From Cryptomeria japonica (taxonomy: Eukaryota > Streptophyta > Pinopsida > Cupressales > Cupressaceae): a stretch of 64,000 bases of DNA. Below, piece after piece: positions 1-11,444 of the stretch. Position 1 is the stretch's first letter; the number at the start of each line of letters is the position of its first letter. The stretch covers positions 648,742,468 through 648,806,467 of the forward strand of contig NC_081409.1 of NCBI RefSeq assembly GCF_030272615.1. Direction: 5' to 3'. Both the position numbers and the translations under genes were made by a program. Under the pieces are notes generated by a model, which did no database searches, was not told the DNA's origin, and saw nothing but the letters and a program-made list of their open reading frames with translations.

Positions 1-14
1 AGCATCATAAGAAT

Positions 15-205
15 CACATATGTATCATCATAAACATGTAATCCATCACATACGTATCATAAATCACCATCCATCACATAGCTAATAAGTAGTCCACATT
101 CCATAAATAAACACAAAGTTCAAAAAATGTCACATGTATCATCATAAGCATGTAATCCATCACATATGTATTTTAAATCACCATCTATCACATAGCTAGA
201 GGTGC
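15..205. repeat. Two-copy degenerate tandem repeat, about 114 bp period
   Basis: The motif TGTATCATCATAAACATG followed by TAATCCATCACATA occurs at about 21 and again at about 135 with few changes, and both copies continue into AAATCACCATC(C/T)ATCACATAGCTA. It lies beyond the 3' end of the CACTA transposase, where CACTA elements usually carry subterminal repeats, so it may be part of that element's 3' subterminal region. This is inference: no CACTA terminal inverted repeat is visible before the window starts. Confidence 0.6.
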
Positions 206-339
206 ATCATGAATTAATTAAGTAATGGCATTAGAATTCAAAACATATGAATTATTTATGTAACCATATAAGTCAAATCAATTTCTATCAAGATATCAAT
301 ATTAAATAGATAATATAATAATCACATCTCATACATTTC

Positions 340-371
340 ATTCATGTCATTGATCTTCTTCTTCATCCAAC

Positions 372-402
<31 letters not shown>

Positions 403-787
403 CATCGTCGTCATCATCGTCGTTGTCATCGGCATCGTCGTCATCGTCATCGTCACCGACACCATCACCATCACCATCACCATCACCATCACCATCACCA
501 TCACCATCACCATCACCATCACCATCACCATCACCATCACCATCACCATCACCATCATCATCAGCAGCAACACCATCATCATCATCAACACCATCATCAT
601 TAGCAACAACACCATCATCATCATCAACTTCTTCTTCGTGTACATTTCCATCAGGAACATCATCGAGTAACTGTCAATCATCATCGTCATCACCATCACC
701 ATCACCATCATCATCATTAGCAACACCATCATCATCATCAACTTCTTCTTCGTGTACATTTATGTCAAGAACATCATCGAGTAATTG
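340..787 (-). repeat. Acid-rich tail repeats: (CACCAT)n microsatellite plus duplicated 114-bp unit
   Basis: Plus-strand hexamer CACCAT is repeated about 16 times (roughly 461-556) and is surrounded by CATCAT triplets. Read on the minus strand in the frame of the CACTA ORF this encodes Asp-Gly and Asp runs. A unit encoding QLLDDV, a variable stretch, NVHEEEVDDDDGV and Asp runs occurs twice, offset by 114 bp (near 627 and 741), and both copies are preceded by an in-frame TGA. The acidic C-terminus therefore grew by slippage or tandem duplication that copied the stop codon with it. Confidence 0.75.
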
Positions 788-3700
788 TCAATCATGATCA
801 TCTATATCATCTTCTACTTCTTCGGTATCTTCTTCTTCCATCACATTATACATTATTGGCCTTCCTCTTGGATCATGTCTAACAACAAATGACCAACCCA
901 ATTTATGTGGAACCTCTAAGTAAAATACCGGCTCACATTGACTTGGAAGAACATAGGGCTCATCCCCAACTCGTTCAAATGACCTTGTATTAACCTTTGT
1001 AAATCCATTATCATGTTCGATAATAGTTCTATCAGGATCATTTATATTCAATCGTAGCCTATACCATTTGACGACGAACATAACTAATTTGAAGGAATTA
1101 AAGTCACACTCAAGTATATCATCCAAAATGCCATAGTATCTATTTTGAGACACTTGAGGATGTATGTCATTTCTAGATGAAATATTGGTCACGTCAAAGA
1201 CTACAGTTATCCCAGAATCACAAGTTTTCTTCGTGTCATCCAACTGTTTGATGTGAAATTTATGACCATTGCAGCACATAGCCTTGTGGTGTTTGACTTG
1301 CAATATGTCTAACATATTAAAATTATTGCATCATGAGTTGATAAACATACGGGTGATTAATAAAATCATACGTACCTATTGATCTCTTAAACCATGCTAA
1401 ATCAATTTCCCTTTGTGTAACATTGGAATCTCCATTACAATGAGCTTCTTTAACCAATGAAGTGACACCATCCCATGTTAATGTGCGACCAAAATGTTGA
1501 CATCGTTCAATCCACACCATCATCCAATCAAGATTGTTAGCAATATACAAATGTAGTGCATCCCACTCCCGACCAACTGTACAAATAATTAATAGACCAC
1601 TTACAATTGATTTATTTAGAAGATGAATAATTAATTTATTACAATAACATCTTATAATTACCTCTCACTTTCTTCAATCTACCTTTCCCCATCAAGTGCT
1701 CCCCTTTGAATTTATTAATGGGGTTGGGATCCCAAATGCGATCTACGTGGATTTTTGCTGCAAACTTAGGAAGATATTCAATAATGTACACCATAGTTTG
1801 GTATACCATATATCCCTCCACCATAGAACCCTCAGGATGTGCTCTTTGTCGAACCAAAGCCTTCAAAAATTTCAAGTGCCTCTCAACCATCCACATTGAC
1901 CTAGTGTGTATAGGTCCACACAATTCGATCTCCTCAACTTGGTGTATGAGGTAGTGTTCTTGTGCATTGAAAAAAGCTGAAGGTAGACACTTTTGCATTT
2001 CACACATTAGATGAGGGATTTTTCTCTTCCAATATTTTATATCTTCCTTGTGGATTTCTTTAGATGACAACCACCTAATTAAAGAGATTGAAGATGCAAA
2101 AATATATAAATGAGACTTTACAAAATAATATACAAATATATTGCATAACAAGTAAACAAATGGCAAATATAATATCTATACAACAAATTGAACAAACATC
2201 ACTACTTACCTCATGTATTTTCCAAGATCATATATGACTTTCTTGATATTATTGTTGAAGTGGTCTGGGAGAGATAGAGGTAGAACGTACTGCAATAATT
2301 ATAAAATGATCTTTTCATTGATTTCTAACATAATACAATGAAAAGTACATGCACAGTATACAAATATATAGTAAATACATAAGAACGTGAATTACCTTAA
2401 TGAAGGTATGCCAATCATGCATTTTCATCCCTGGCCCAAATTCACTCTTCTTTGATATGAGATTGTTTATGTTCGCAGCAAATCCTGTGGGAAATCGAAT
2501 TTTTCGTATGACTTCTTTTATAGAATTGCTTTGTTGCTTCGTTAATAACCAAGGAAGGGCACCTATATTAATTTGATCTCCATTGCTATTTGATTGAATG
2601 ACATTTTTCATTGCATGACTGGATTCCACAATGTCACTACAAATTTTGACAATTTTTTCTTTGTCATGCCTTCCATCCAATATTTTCCATAATGTCTCTG
2701 TTATATTCTTTCCAATATGCATTGTATCAAACAAATGCACAATTTGTAGCTGCTCGTAGTAAGGCAACCTACTGAATTGTCTGGGATAACTTTTTAGTCC
2801 CTTTGGAAGGTGGCCATCCATGCCTTGACGACCTTCAGTATCATCAATTACATCATCAGTAAACAAGACACGATAGAAAAATTCAAATTCCAAACATAAA
2901 CCATTAGATGGAATGACATTACCTTGATGATTAATTCTATTATATTCCAACTTCCATAAGTGAGGAGTCATTCTTTGTGGCTTTGATGTAGTCTCTTCTT
3001 TCCCATTGAAAAGATGTTTTTTAGTATTCTGGTACTTATGATTTTTGTGAAGGAAGTGCCTATACTCATCAAACACCTGCTTTCCTAAACTTTTTGAATG
3101 ACGAGATTTCATCTTTGGACCATAAACTGGACATGCAAATTTTCCCTTTGTTTGAAGACCTACAAGATAATGTATAATTCTATTAAATCTGTTAATTTTT
3201 ATAATTATAATTATCATGAGCAACTTGAACACTATAACGTACCACAAAAATGTGTTAGCCCTGGGGCATCATGTATTGTCCATACAAGCATTGCATGGAA
3301 TTGAAATTGTCTTTATCCTATTGGTGTAGAGATGTCATACATGGTCACACCATTCCATAACTCCAACAACTCGTCAATAAGAGGCTCAATATATACATTC
3401 ATATCTTTAACTTGGTACTTGCCTAGTGGAATGAACAAAAACATTACATAATTATTATGACCATTTTACTACAATATTTATAATTAAATGTAGATGACTA
3501 TTAAATGATAAAATACCTGGAACAATCATTGCCAACATTATGTGCTCCCTCTTTATTGACATCCATGGAGAAATATTATTGTTGATAACAAAAATAGGCC
3601 ACACCGAGTAAACAGATCTCAACTCTCCAAATGGATTGACACCGTCCGCTGCCAATGAAAGCTTGAGATTATGAGGTTCTTCTTTAAAGTGTGGCCACTT

Positions 3701-4844
3701 TTCCTCTATGTCCATAAATGTTGAACCATCCACAAGCATTCGAATAATGTCATCTCGACTTCTATTGCGTGCATGGTAATCCATAAATTGTGCCAAGCTA
3801 GTGCACCTGAATAATCGTTGCATACGTGGAATAATGGGAATATAAAGAAGAACCTTGCGAGGCACCTTTTTTGTTATTTGATCTGTTCGATATCTACTGA
3901 TATGACATTTAGGGCATTCTGTTCCAAATTCATGTTGTTTATGATATATAATATGATCATTGGGACAAGCATCTATTGTTTGATACTCCATTCCAATATC
4001 TTTCATAATGGCAGATAATTCTCGGTATGAGCGAGGTAGAATATTTGATGGTGGTAAGAAAAACTCACCTATCAATCTACAACAAAAAAAAAAGTTTGAG
4101 GTGTTAATATAAAGAATATTAATGGTACATGATTCACCATTTATTAACTGTAATGACATGTATGACACACCTTAACATACGAGAGATTGTTATGTTGGAT
4201 AAACCATTCATAACCTTCAAGTTCACCAACAACAATACAATAGAGAGAAGAGTTGTTTGGGAGCCTTTGTAAAGGGGCTCATATGCCTTCTCAAGAAGAG
4301 GTAAATCATGAACATCAAGGTCATCCTGATCATCATGATCAACTATGCCAGTACTAAATGTGTCATGGATCAATGTATTTGTACCATCATCTTCAATTGT
4401 GTTTTCTGGTGCATGATTGTCATCTTCCATGGGATCGTTATCTTCAGCTTCGATATTCACACCTCCATGTTCCTCCACTTCCAAAACCATATTCTCAGGG
4501 TTTTTTTGATCTATACCATGTGCTCTAGGGTGCTCCACCTATATAAAATTGATATACATAAATAAACCGTGATCATGATCTCATTATCAAGTGATTTCTT
4601 ATGTATATAAATTGTTAAAATGATATAATGAACAACTTACCAGTGGATGATAATCATGTCCCCCTTCAATGTGACCATGCTACCTACAATGTTTCTTAGC
4701 TTTTTTGATTAGAAGTCTTCTAGTCTTTAAGCCCTTACAAATTTTGCAGGGACAATAACATTTCCCATCACCTTTTCTTTTCAAGTTAGACCATAATCTA
4801 GCAATTGTCTCCTTATTTTGTTCTTCGCTGATATTATCTGACAT
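788..4844 (-). pseudogene. CACTA (En/Spm-type) transposase pseudogene, nine exons
   Basis: Transposase of a plant CACTA DNA transposon, which would cut and paste the element in the nucleus. Minus-strand exons with GT-AG borders: 4844-4641, 4538-4171, 4076-3517, 3422-3243, 3159-2396, 2289-2210, 2074-1662, 1576-1376 and 1308-788; they sum to 3,291 nt (1,097 codons) with phases that fit at every junction. Exon 1 has a CYCPCKIC Cys motif like the transposase-associated domain. Exons 3-5 match the TNP2-like transposase_21 family (ACPNDHIIYHK, SLAADGVNPFGEL, LFDTMHIGKNI). Exons 6-8 match DUF4218 (GPIHTRSMWMVERHLK). Exon 9 matches DUF4216 (YYGILDDILE, GFTKVN, DEPYVLPSQ) and ends in an acidic tail. 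It is broken by TAG at 4680-4682 (codon 55) and TAA at 3313-3315. Terminal inverted repeats were not found. The family call is firm; exon edges are inferred by eye. Confidence 0.9.
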
Positions 4845-7440
4845 GGTCTTTCTTCACAAGCAAAAAAATCAGGCTATGGAAACTTCAGTGCAAAAGCTTC
4901 ACAAAAATTGCAAATCGAACCAAAACCATTGAACTTAATAGAGAACGTATTTAATGTAGCTGATTGTGTGAATTTCTAAGCATTGTGTCTGCAAATTCTT
5001 ATTAAAAGTTTGCCTGTTGCAGACTTTCTGAGAGACATTTTTGAGTATTCTAAGCAAAGCATTTATTTAAACATACACTTATTCATCCACATTGCAGGGA
5101 TAACAATACAAGGCTCACATATTGGTCTAAGAGGATGCAATGGTCTCACAAAGTAACCAAGAACCATATGAAATGATGGTCATCTTGAATCCACACACAA
5201 CTAGGGAGGATCCATATGATTATGTATGACTTCCCCCTTGTTTGTTTAATGGGATTAGCTAGCTCCAAGACATAGCCGTCAATAATCACTAAGAATGTAC
5301 AAGTGGATCGTAGCTACCCATACAACAAACACTTACCCCTATCCTCAAATTTTTCCAATGTTTTATTCCTTATATACACTCATCCAAGGTTATCTATGTC
5401 GATCTTGGTGAGGAATCACATCACAACAAAGAAGGCAACATTTAAAAATAGCAAGAGTTTCACTAAACTACCAAAGATCATAAATATTGAAAGAAAGAAA
5501 AAATAGTAACAATAATAAGTCAAATAAATGTGTTCAATTCCAATAGCAAATCAAACATAGCCACAATAACTACACAATAGAGAAAACTCACAATAGTGAT
5601 TAAACTAATTCAAACAAGATAAAATAAAATTGTTGGCCCATGCAACAAAGATGAGAGATCATCAATAATTGAAGGAAACTTCACAATCCTTAAAAGTGCA
5701 CATTACATAACTATACGACTAGAAATTGTGGCTAAATAGAGTGAAGATTCATCATGACTCCAATAATAGTCCCTCATGTGTGCATTTGTGGCATGAACAC
5801 AAAAACTCCCACATGGCATGGCCATGTACCTAATAGAGAAGACATGCCTAGGCTACATGCCCAAAAAACATGACTATAATAATAGTCCCTCATGCATGCA
5901 TTTGTGGCCTGCACACTACAAATCCTATCATATCATGGCAATACACCTCATAGAGAAGACACACCTAGGGCCACATTGCACATAGCAACGTGCCTCACAA
6001 AGAAGACATGCATAGGGCACATGCCACATAGCAATGTGTCTTATGGAAAAATGTGCATGCATGTCACACACCAAAGCTATATGTATACATCATGAGGCAC
6101 ATTCATATGTTATCAAACACAACCTATTGTATCTAACATGAGTTCCTCTCTACATGTGTGCAAATCTTCCAACACTAATCACCACTAAGAAGGAATAATA
6201 TAAAATGCATCTTCAAATATTTGTGTGTGTGTGTGGAATTGTGTCTTTGAACCCAAATCGCTACCATCAACAACATGTAACCATCACCTACACTATATCA
6301 AAACATAAGTATGGTGTGGCATCATATCTATTTGCATAATGTCAAAACACATGCAAACATGAAAATCATCATAGCATGACAAAAATCAATCTCCACATGT
6401 TGGAACAAAGATATAAATAAGATAATAGGGTAAGAGGAAACCCGTACCAAGAACCACATACCAACTATCGACAATGCCATCAAGATAAATGTAGGATAGG
6501 ATACCACTATGAGCCATCCAATGGTCCATTCTATGAGGAGAACTAGGGGATACTATCTTTGAAAGGTGTGGTCAATAGAGATAATCCCTACTAATGCCAC
6601 AATATGTCACCATAGCTTCTTGAGTTTTCCATTCTTCTACTTAACACCACATTTATTGAGTTCCTCAACAGCGAGGTTGGTTCTCAATAGGATGCACAAA
6701 CATGTAAACACACAAGCATGGTTTCATCATACTTGTACAACAATACAAATTCATTTTTCTAGTTAATTACTTAGTGTAAAAATAACTCCATTACATAACA
6801 TAGGGCAATAATCACCATAAGTTTTCAAATAAACTGCCCAAACATCAATTGGAGTTACCCTTTCTAAGGTACAAACATAATTTATTTATAACTTCAAAAT
6901 TAAAATAATCACAATACATCCAAATAAGTTCAATAGTGCATGGAAATAGACAACATGATCCATAATTAAACCCATAAATTACCCTAATTGGATATGCTAA
7001 TAAAATGGTGTCTCAAATAATAGAGATTATGTTGGACCTACAATAGAGATCTGGACTTTGTTTCATCATACACAAGCATGGTTTCATCATACTTGTATCC
7101 AAATACACCATCCATAGATAGGTACTCAGTACCACAATCTCATGGGTACCCTTTTAGGTGAATCTACCCTTGTATCATTCCTTGATCTAGTATGTCATTC
7201 AACCAATCAATAATTTTGCCATATTCTTGGGAGAATACACTATCCCTTAGGTGAATATGCCATATCCTTAAATGAATCCTCCTTGTCATCATCCTAAGTC
7301 CTCTTTTTGTTAAGTCTTATCCCTTCATCTTTAGGAAAATCCACCTATCATTATGTGAATCTGCTTAGTCTCTTAGGTGAATCTATTTAATCCAATTCAC
7401 CCACTCTCACAATCACAACCTATTTAATCCTATTCCCCAC
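4845..7440. other. AT-rich non-coding region
   Basis: No reading frame here resembles a known protein; short open frames are random-looking. It may include the 5' subterminal part of the CACTA element, but no CACTA-type terminal repeat was seen. It holds the tandem repeat at 5762-6080 and a 27-bp perfect repeat (6711-6737 and 7071-7097, CACAAGCATGGTTTCATCAT then ACTTGTA) spaced exactly 360 bp. Confidence 0.5.
5762..6080. repeat. Degenerate tandem repeat, about 116 bp with half-units
   Basis: AATAATAGTCCCTCATG followed by TGCATTTGTGGC begins at 5762 and again at 5878 (offset 116). Within and after these, a half-unit of the type CATGGCAA..CTCATAGAGAAGACA..CCTAGGG(C)CACAT recurs with drift at least four times. 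No protein is encoded. It resembles an old minisatellite. Confidence 0.6.
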
Positions 7441-8285
7441 ATTCCCCTCCTCAATAACCTCTAAAAATGGAATCACCAATCTCTACCCTAAACCTCATAC
7501 TACTAATCTCCCTCATTCCCCTCGCATACACATCCCCTCCTCCCTCCTCGGCCCTCACCCTAACTCTGAGGTGCAGACCCAACTCAAACACCACACACAA
7601 TCCCGATATCCACCCACCCCTGGTTTCCTTGTCCGGTATCTGGTTTCTATCTATCCTCGGGTAATGGTTTATCCACCTTCCTGTTCATGGATTAGCGGTT
7701 TCGCCTTCCATCCATATATGGAATGGCAAGTTTCTTGATTTTGGTTGTACAGCTATCAAACTATAGGTAGGGTGGGATAGCAATAGTTCCAGGAAGTAAT
7801 AGTTGCTTGGACACCCGAACCCAAAGACACAACAACCAATTCCAATCATGGGGTAGCATCAAAGAATAATCAAAGGGGGTTTTAATCACAAAATGGGGTA
7901 GCATACACACGACATGTGAACTGTATGATGGAATACCTCAAAGAGATGTCATTTCATGGAATTTTAAGATCGCAGGATATGCACAAAATAGATTAATTCG
8001 AAAAAAAAATCAGTTGCAAAAAAAAATTAGTTGCCTTCATTGAAAAACAAAGAGTTCTTACCTTGCTTGTGCAAAGATCGCTCCGGCGGGGGGGGCAGGG
8101 AGGCAAGACAGCTTCGGTTTGCTTTCAAAATGAAAATGCCTTGTGTTTTTTTTTAAAAATAAAATGCTCAAGGTCGTCGGAATTCTGACGAACACGGGCA
8201 TTTTAAAAAAAAAAAATCAAATTTTCACACAATGCTCCTTGTCCGTCGGAAACCTCTGTCAGAATTTGACCCCAAATGTATTAGT
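7441..8285. other. Non-coding stretch with one weak secretory-like ORF
   Basis: A 65-codon frame at 7467-7664 (+) starts with a short polar segment, then a hydrophobic run (LNLILLISLIPLA) resembling a signal peptide, followed by a Pro/Ser-rich stretch. It has no recognisable domain and stops quickly. The base composition shifts locally to C-rich on the plus strand. It could be a first-exon relic of a secreted-protein gene or chance; I favour chance. From 7665 to 8285 only homopolymer A runs are visible. Confidence 0.2.
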
Positions 8286-8298
8286 GCAAGATATAGTA

Positions 8299-8470
8299 CT
8301 TTGTGATGAACAGGGAGTACTAAAATATGAGCAGCGCTTTGTGATGAATAGTGAGTGCAAATGTTAGCAGCACTTTGTGATGAACAGGGAGTGCCAAACA
8401 CGTAGTACTTTGTGATGAACAGGGAGTACCACTAGGATAGAAGCAACACTTTGTGATGAATAGTGAGTGT
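8299..8470. repeat. Five tandem copies of a 35-41 bp unit
   Basis: CTTTGTGATGAA(C/T)AG(G/T)GAGT(A/G)C occurs at about 8299, 8337, 8373, 8408 and 8449, with spacings of 38, 36, 35 and 41 bp. Copies alternate between two variants, GAACAGGGAGT and GAATAGTGAGT. It ends just before the plant-mobile-domain pseudogene, so it may be that element's 5' leader. Confidence 0.8.
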
Positions 8471-8494
8471 CACTAGGACTGAGATGATTGATTT

Positions 8495-9065
8495 GTGTGT
8501 CTGCAAGAGCATTTGCCTATGCTGGAGTCACGGGAGAGATTCCCATCGACTCAGAGGTTGAGACCTGAGTTGATAGCTGAGGACCGAGCTGCGATTGAGG
8601 CTATGGGATTGAGACATTCTGTATGTGCCTGAGTTTCAGGTGAACATGGGATTGCTGACTGCACTGGCAGAGAGGTGGCACTTTGAGACTTGCACTTTTC
8701 ATTTGCCGATGGGGGAGATGACAGTCACCCTGGAGGATGTATATAGGATTCTGTGGATACCGATCGATGGGAAGCTGATTCTATACAATCGAGATGGAGA
8801 CAGGGATGCCCTTAGACGAGTGTTTCAGGATCCAGGACTAGAGATGAGGGCCAGACATGTGGCATGGGATACCATGACATGGACAGGATTAGCACTACCA
8901 ACAGTGTTGGCAGGAGTTATCAGTGGGTTCCTCTATCCGGATAGGGCGACACGAGGGGTGGCTGTAGAGGACATAGGGGCTAGGAGAGATGATCTTGGGG
9001 TGGGTCTTTCTAGGGCTCAGACTCCATTGAGGCCGGCCAACTTTGAGGGAGGGAATTCATCATAG
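8495..9065 (+). pseudogene. Plant mobile domain (PMD) pseudogene fragment
   Basis: The translation contains RWHFETCTFHLPMGEMTVTL then EDVYRILWIPIDGK, which matches the aminotransferase-like plant mobile domain (PF10536) shared by MAIN-type proteins and several plant transposons. The upstream part of the same protein (ESRERFPSTQRLRPELIAED, then IEAMGLRH) lies in another frame; a one-base deletion at about 8614 separates it from YVPEFQVNMGLLTALAERW. The second frame ends with TAG at 9063-9065. The piece is about 190 residues, much shorter than a full PMD protein. It is probably a relic of a transposon-captured PMD rather than a host gene. PMD identity is good; the source element is unknown. Confidence 0.7.
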
Positions 9066-10674
9066 CCATAGAGGGCTCCCTATGTATCAATTTTGTACCA
9101 TTTTGTATGATGATGTAGACACCTTCGGGTGATTGTAGCCATATGATTTTGACATCATTGTATCATGACACTTTATATATATATATATATATATGAGATG
9201 ATTCATCTTTGCGGCAGCTATATGCATGCGTACCTATGTGATGAGATGTTTCATGATGTATGTTTCTATGTGATGGTTATGATATGGATGCAAATATGTA
9301 CATAATGAAATGCAATTTTTTGTTCTTTTATATTTTTATATGTTATGCCAATGCAAATGTGAATTTATGAAATGCAGATGAATATGATAATGCAAATGTA
9401 AAATGTGCTAATATGTGTTGTGTGCATGGTGTGATGCAATTGTGATATCTATATGTATGTATGAAATGCTTAATATGTGGTAATGCAGGTGCAACTACAT
9501 GAAATGTAAATGTTTTTGGTGTGTCATTATACTCAGTCATGTGATAGCAGGCTACGCGGACTCGAGAAGGATGATGGAAGTCAATCAAGAAAGGGGGATG
9601 AAAGATAGAAGATATGAAAGTGAAAGAGCTTCTTGTGCCTTATCATCATTGAGCTTTATTATGGCAAGTAGGTTATGACAATCGAGGCATATGTTTGACC
9701 CAGAAAGTCATTGTACCTGTTTGCATGGAGATAAGATAGTCACAAACAAAGAATGCCCCAATTCATACGAGACTCACAGTGTCCTCATATCCTTGGACAA
9801 GTCATAGCATTACTACAAGACAATCCACAGACAACAAATACAAATAGGTGACGATACCCCATCCTCGCCTTTCTAGTCAAAGACATCCTAGAGATAAAAT
9901 CTCTAGTCAGAGACATCCTGGAAAAGCTAAAAGATATGTCATCAAAAGATAAAATCAAAAGAAAACCAAGACTCGACACCAACATCCACTGTAGTCCTCA
10001 AATTTAGTGTCTCTTGTCACTTGTATAAGTCTTATTTGATTGTGGTCACAATGTTTACTTTCACAGAAAGGATAGATAGCACTGAACCATATGTTGTCTG
10101 AGTCTGTTGAAAGATTTGATTTGTTGAAGCCCATTGTTGCTGTTGTGTCTCATTTGAAACTGAATCAATCCATGAAACTGATACTTTATTGCAGAGAAGA
10201 TGAAACTTTATTGTGGATCTGTGATGCAAATGTTGCTTTATTACGGATTGTGCACGGATAGACTGAAGGAAGCTGGAAGAAACTGTACTCCTTGAAACAT
10301 GTGATGTTCTCAGTTCCACACCCATCACTAGATGTAGGATTTGCCTTAGCCACAGATAGGATCTGATTTATTATGGATGGAAAGGGAGGTGAAAAGGGAG
10401 GTTTATTATGAATGGCTAACCAATCTTGGGTAGATCAATAACAAGCCATGATGGGAATAGGTAAGTTTATTATGAACGAATAGGTTGTGAGTGTGTGCAA
10501 AGTGAAAGGATGAAAGTGAATTCTGAAGAAGGGAGGAGCAATGTCTCTACGCATGGTGCTGGTGACCCATTTTTCACCATGGTACTTGCCTAGGGCACCA
10601 CCGAAGTGGTTTTCACTGTTGGACGAAATTATTTCTCCTTACTTTTTTCGATTTTTCAATGTTTTTTTTTTTTG
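9066..10674. other. Non-coding region, probably including the 3' part of gypsy element H
   Basis: No protein-coding signal was found. It contains a (TA)n microsatellite at about 9173-9194 and a drifting ATGCAAATG-rich stretch (9330-9500). From about 9600 the sequence abuts the integrase-tail ORF and is likely the 3' untranslated part of H on the minus strand. No copy of H's LTR (present at 17340-18116) is visible here, so H's left end is lost or beyond recognition. Confidence 0.4.
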
Positions 10675-11442
10675 CTATGTGTAAAACCTGCGAAGGTGCA
10701 TGATGTTGATAGGATCCTCCAAAGGTTCACCTTCTATAGTTGAGAGCTGATATGCCCTAGATCCATATGCTGCTGTAATGATGTAAGGACCAAGCCAATT
10801 TGATTCGAACTTTCCCTTCTTCTCTCTGTCTTGTTGATTTTTAGGATTTTCTCTGAGAACCAAGTCACCCACCTCAAATGTGCAAGGCTTTACCTTGTGA
10901 TTGTAGCTGCATTGTTCCTTGATTGAATGATGTGTAGCTTGAGTGACTGTCTTCCTTGATAAAGGAACTGAGATAGAATTACTAGCATGTGGACTACACA
11001 AGCCCGTATGCGTGTCACCTAAAGAAGTTTGGGCATCCCTGATAACAAAGTCCCTTGAGGAAGCTCCATTAAAGGTCCATGATGTATCGCCAAAATGAAA
11101 AGGATGTGTGAAACAAGTGGATGAGTGATGAAGGCTTATGATTGTGAAAAGAAGTGAAAGTAGGATAGCATGATGGAGACTTAGGATCAACAAGTATTCT
11201 TTTTGACTTGAAATTTTAGAACTTTTGCCCCCAGTTATTTTGATATTAGGGGAGATCAATTCTTGTTCCTTTTCTTTCATAGGATTTTTATCCTTGACTT
11301 TGATTTTTTCAGAGTCCAATAACTTTTGATTTTGATTTGGACTAAAGGACTTTTCTTTATTTTTGACTTTTAGATTTTTCTTTTCAAAGCTTGATTTTTG
11401 ATCCCCAATGAGTAAGGGCTTTTGTAATTCTTGTTGATCCAA
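10675..11442 (-). pseudogene. Element H: chimeric ORF ending in a gypsy integrase C-terminal domain
   Basis: This 255-codon open frame has three parts. Residues 1-80 are Lys-rich and low-complexity. Residues 83-105 are a hydrophobic, membrane-like segment (LLILSLHHAILLSLLFTI), followed by about 60 residues I do not recognise. Residues 165-255 match the C-terminal region of a Ty3/gypsy integrase (YNHKVKPCTFEVGDLVLREN, WLGPYIITAAYGSRAYQL, INIMHLRRFYT), which normally follows the DDE core and binds DNA. Reverse transcriptase, RNase H and the integrase core, which should lie between protease and this tail, are missing. It starts only 3 nt from the stop of the gag-pro frame but in another frame. 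It looks like an internal-deletion scar; a captured or novel ORF is the alternative. Confidence 0.75.
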
Positions 11443-11444
11443 GT

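Noticed and set aside
344-797. Long plus-strand frames rich in Ser/Pro/Thr/Ile
   Set aside because: They are products of the CACCAT and CATCAT microsatellite; the meaningful frame is the acidic minus-strand tail of the CACTA ORF.
7467-7664. Short ORF with signal-peptide-like start as a host secreted-protein gene
   Set aside because: Only 65 codons, no domain, no splice partner or promoter evident; kept only as a low-confidence note.
8299-8470. Regular repeats with spacers, CRISPR-like at first sight
   Set aside because: The genome is plant nuclear, spacers are repeats themselves, copies vary, and no cas genes occur; it is a minisatellite.
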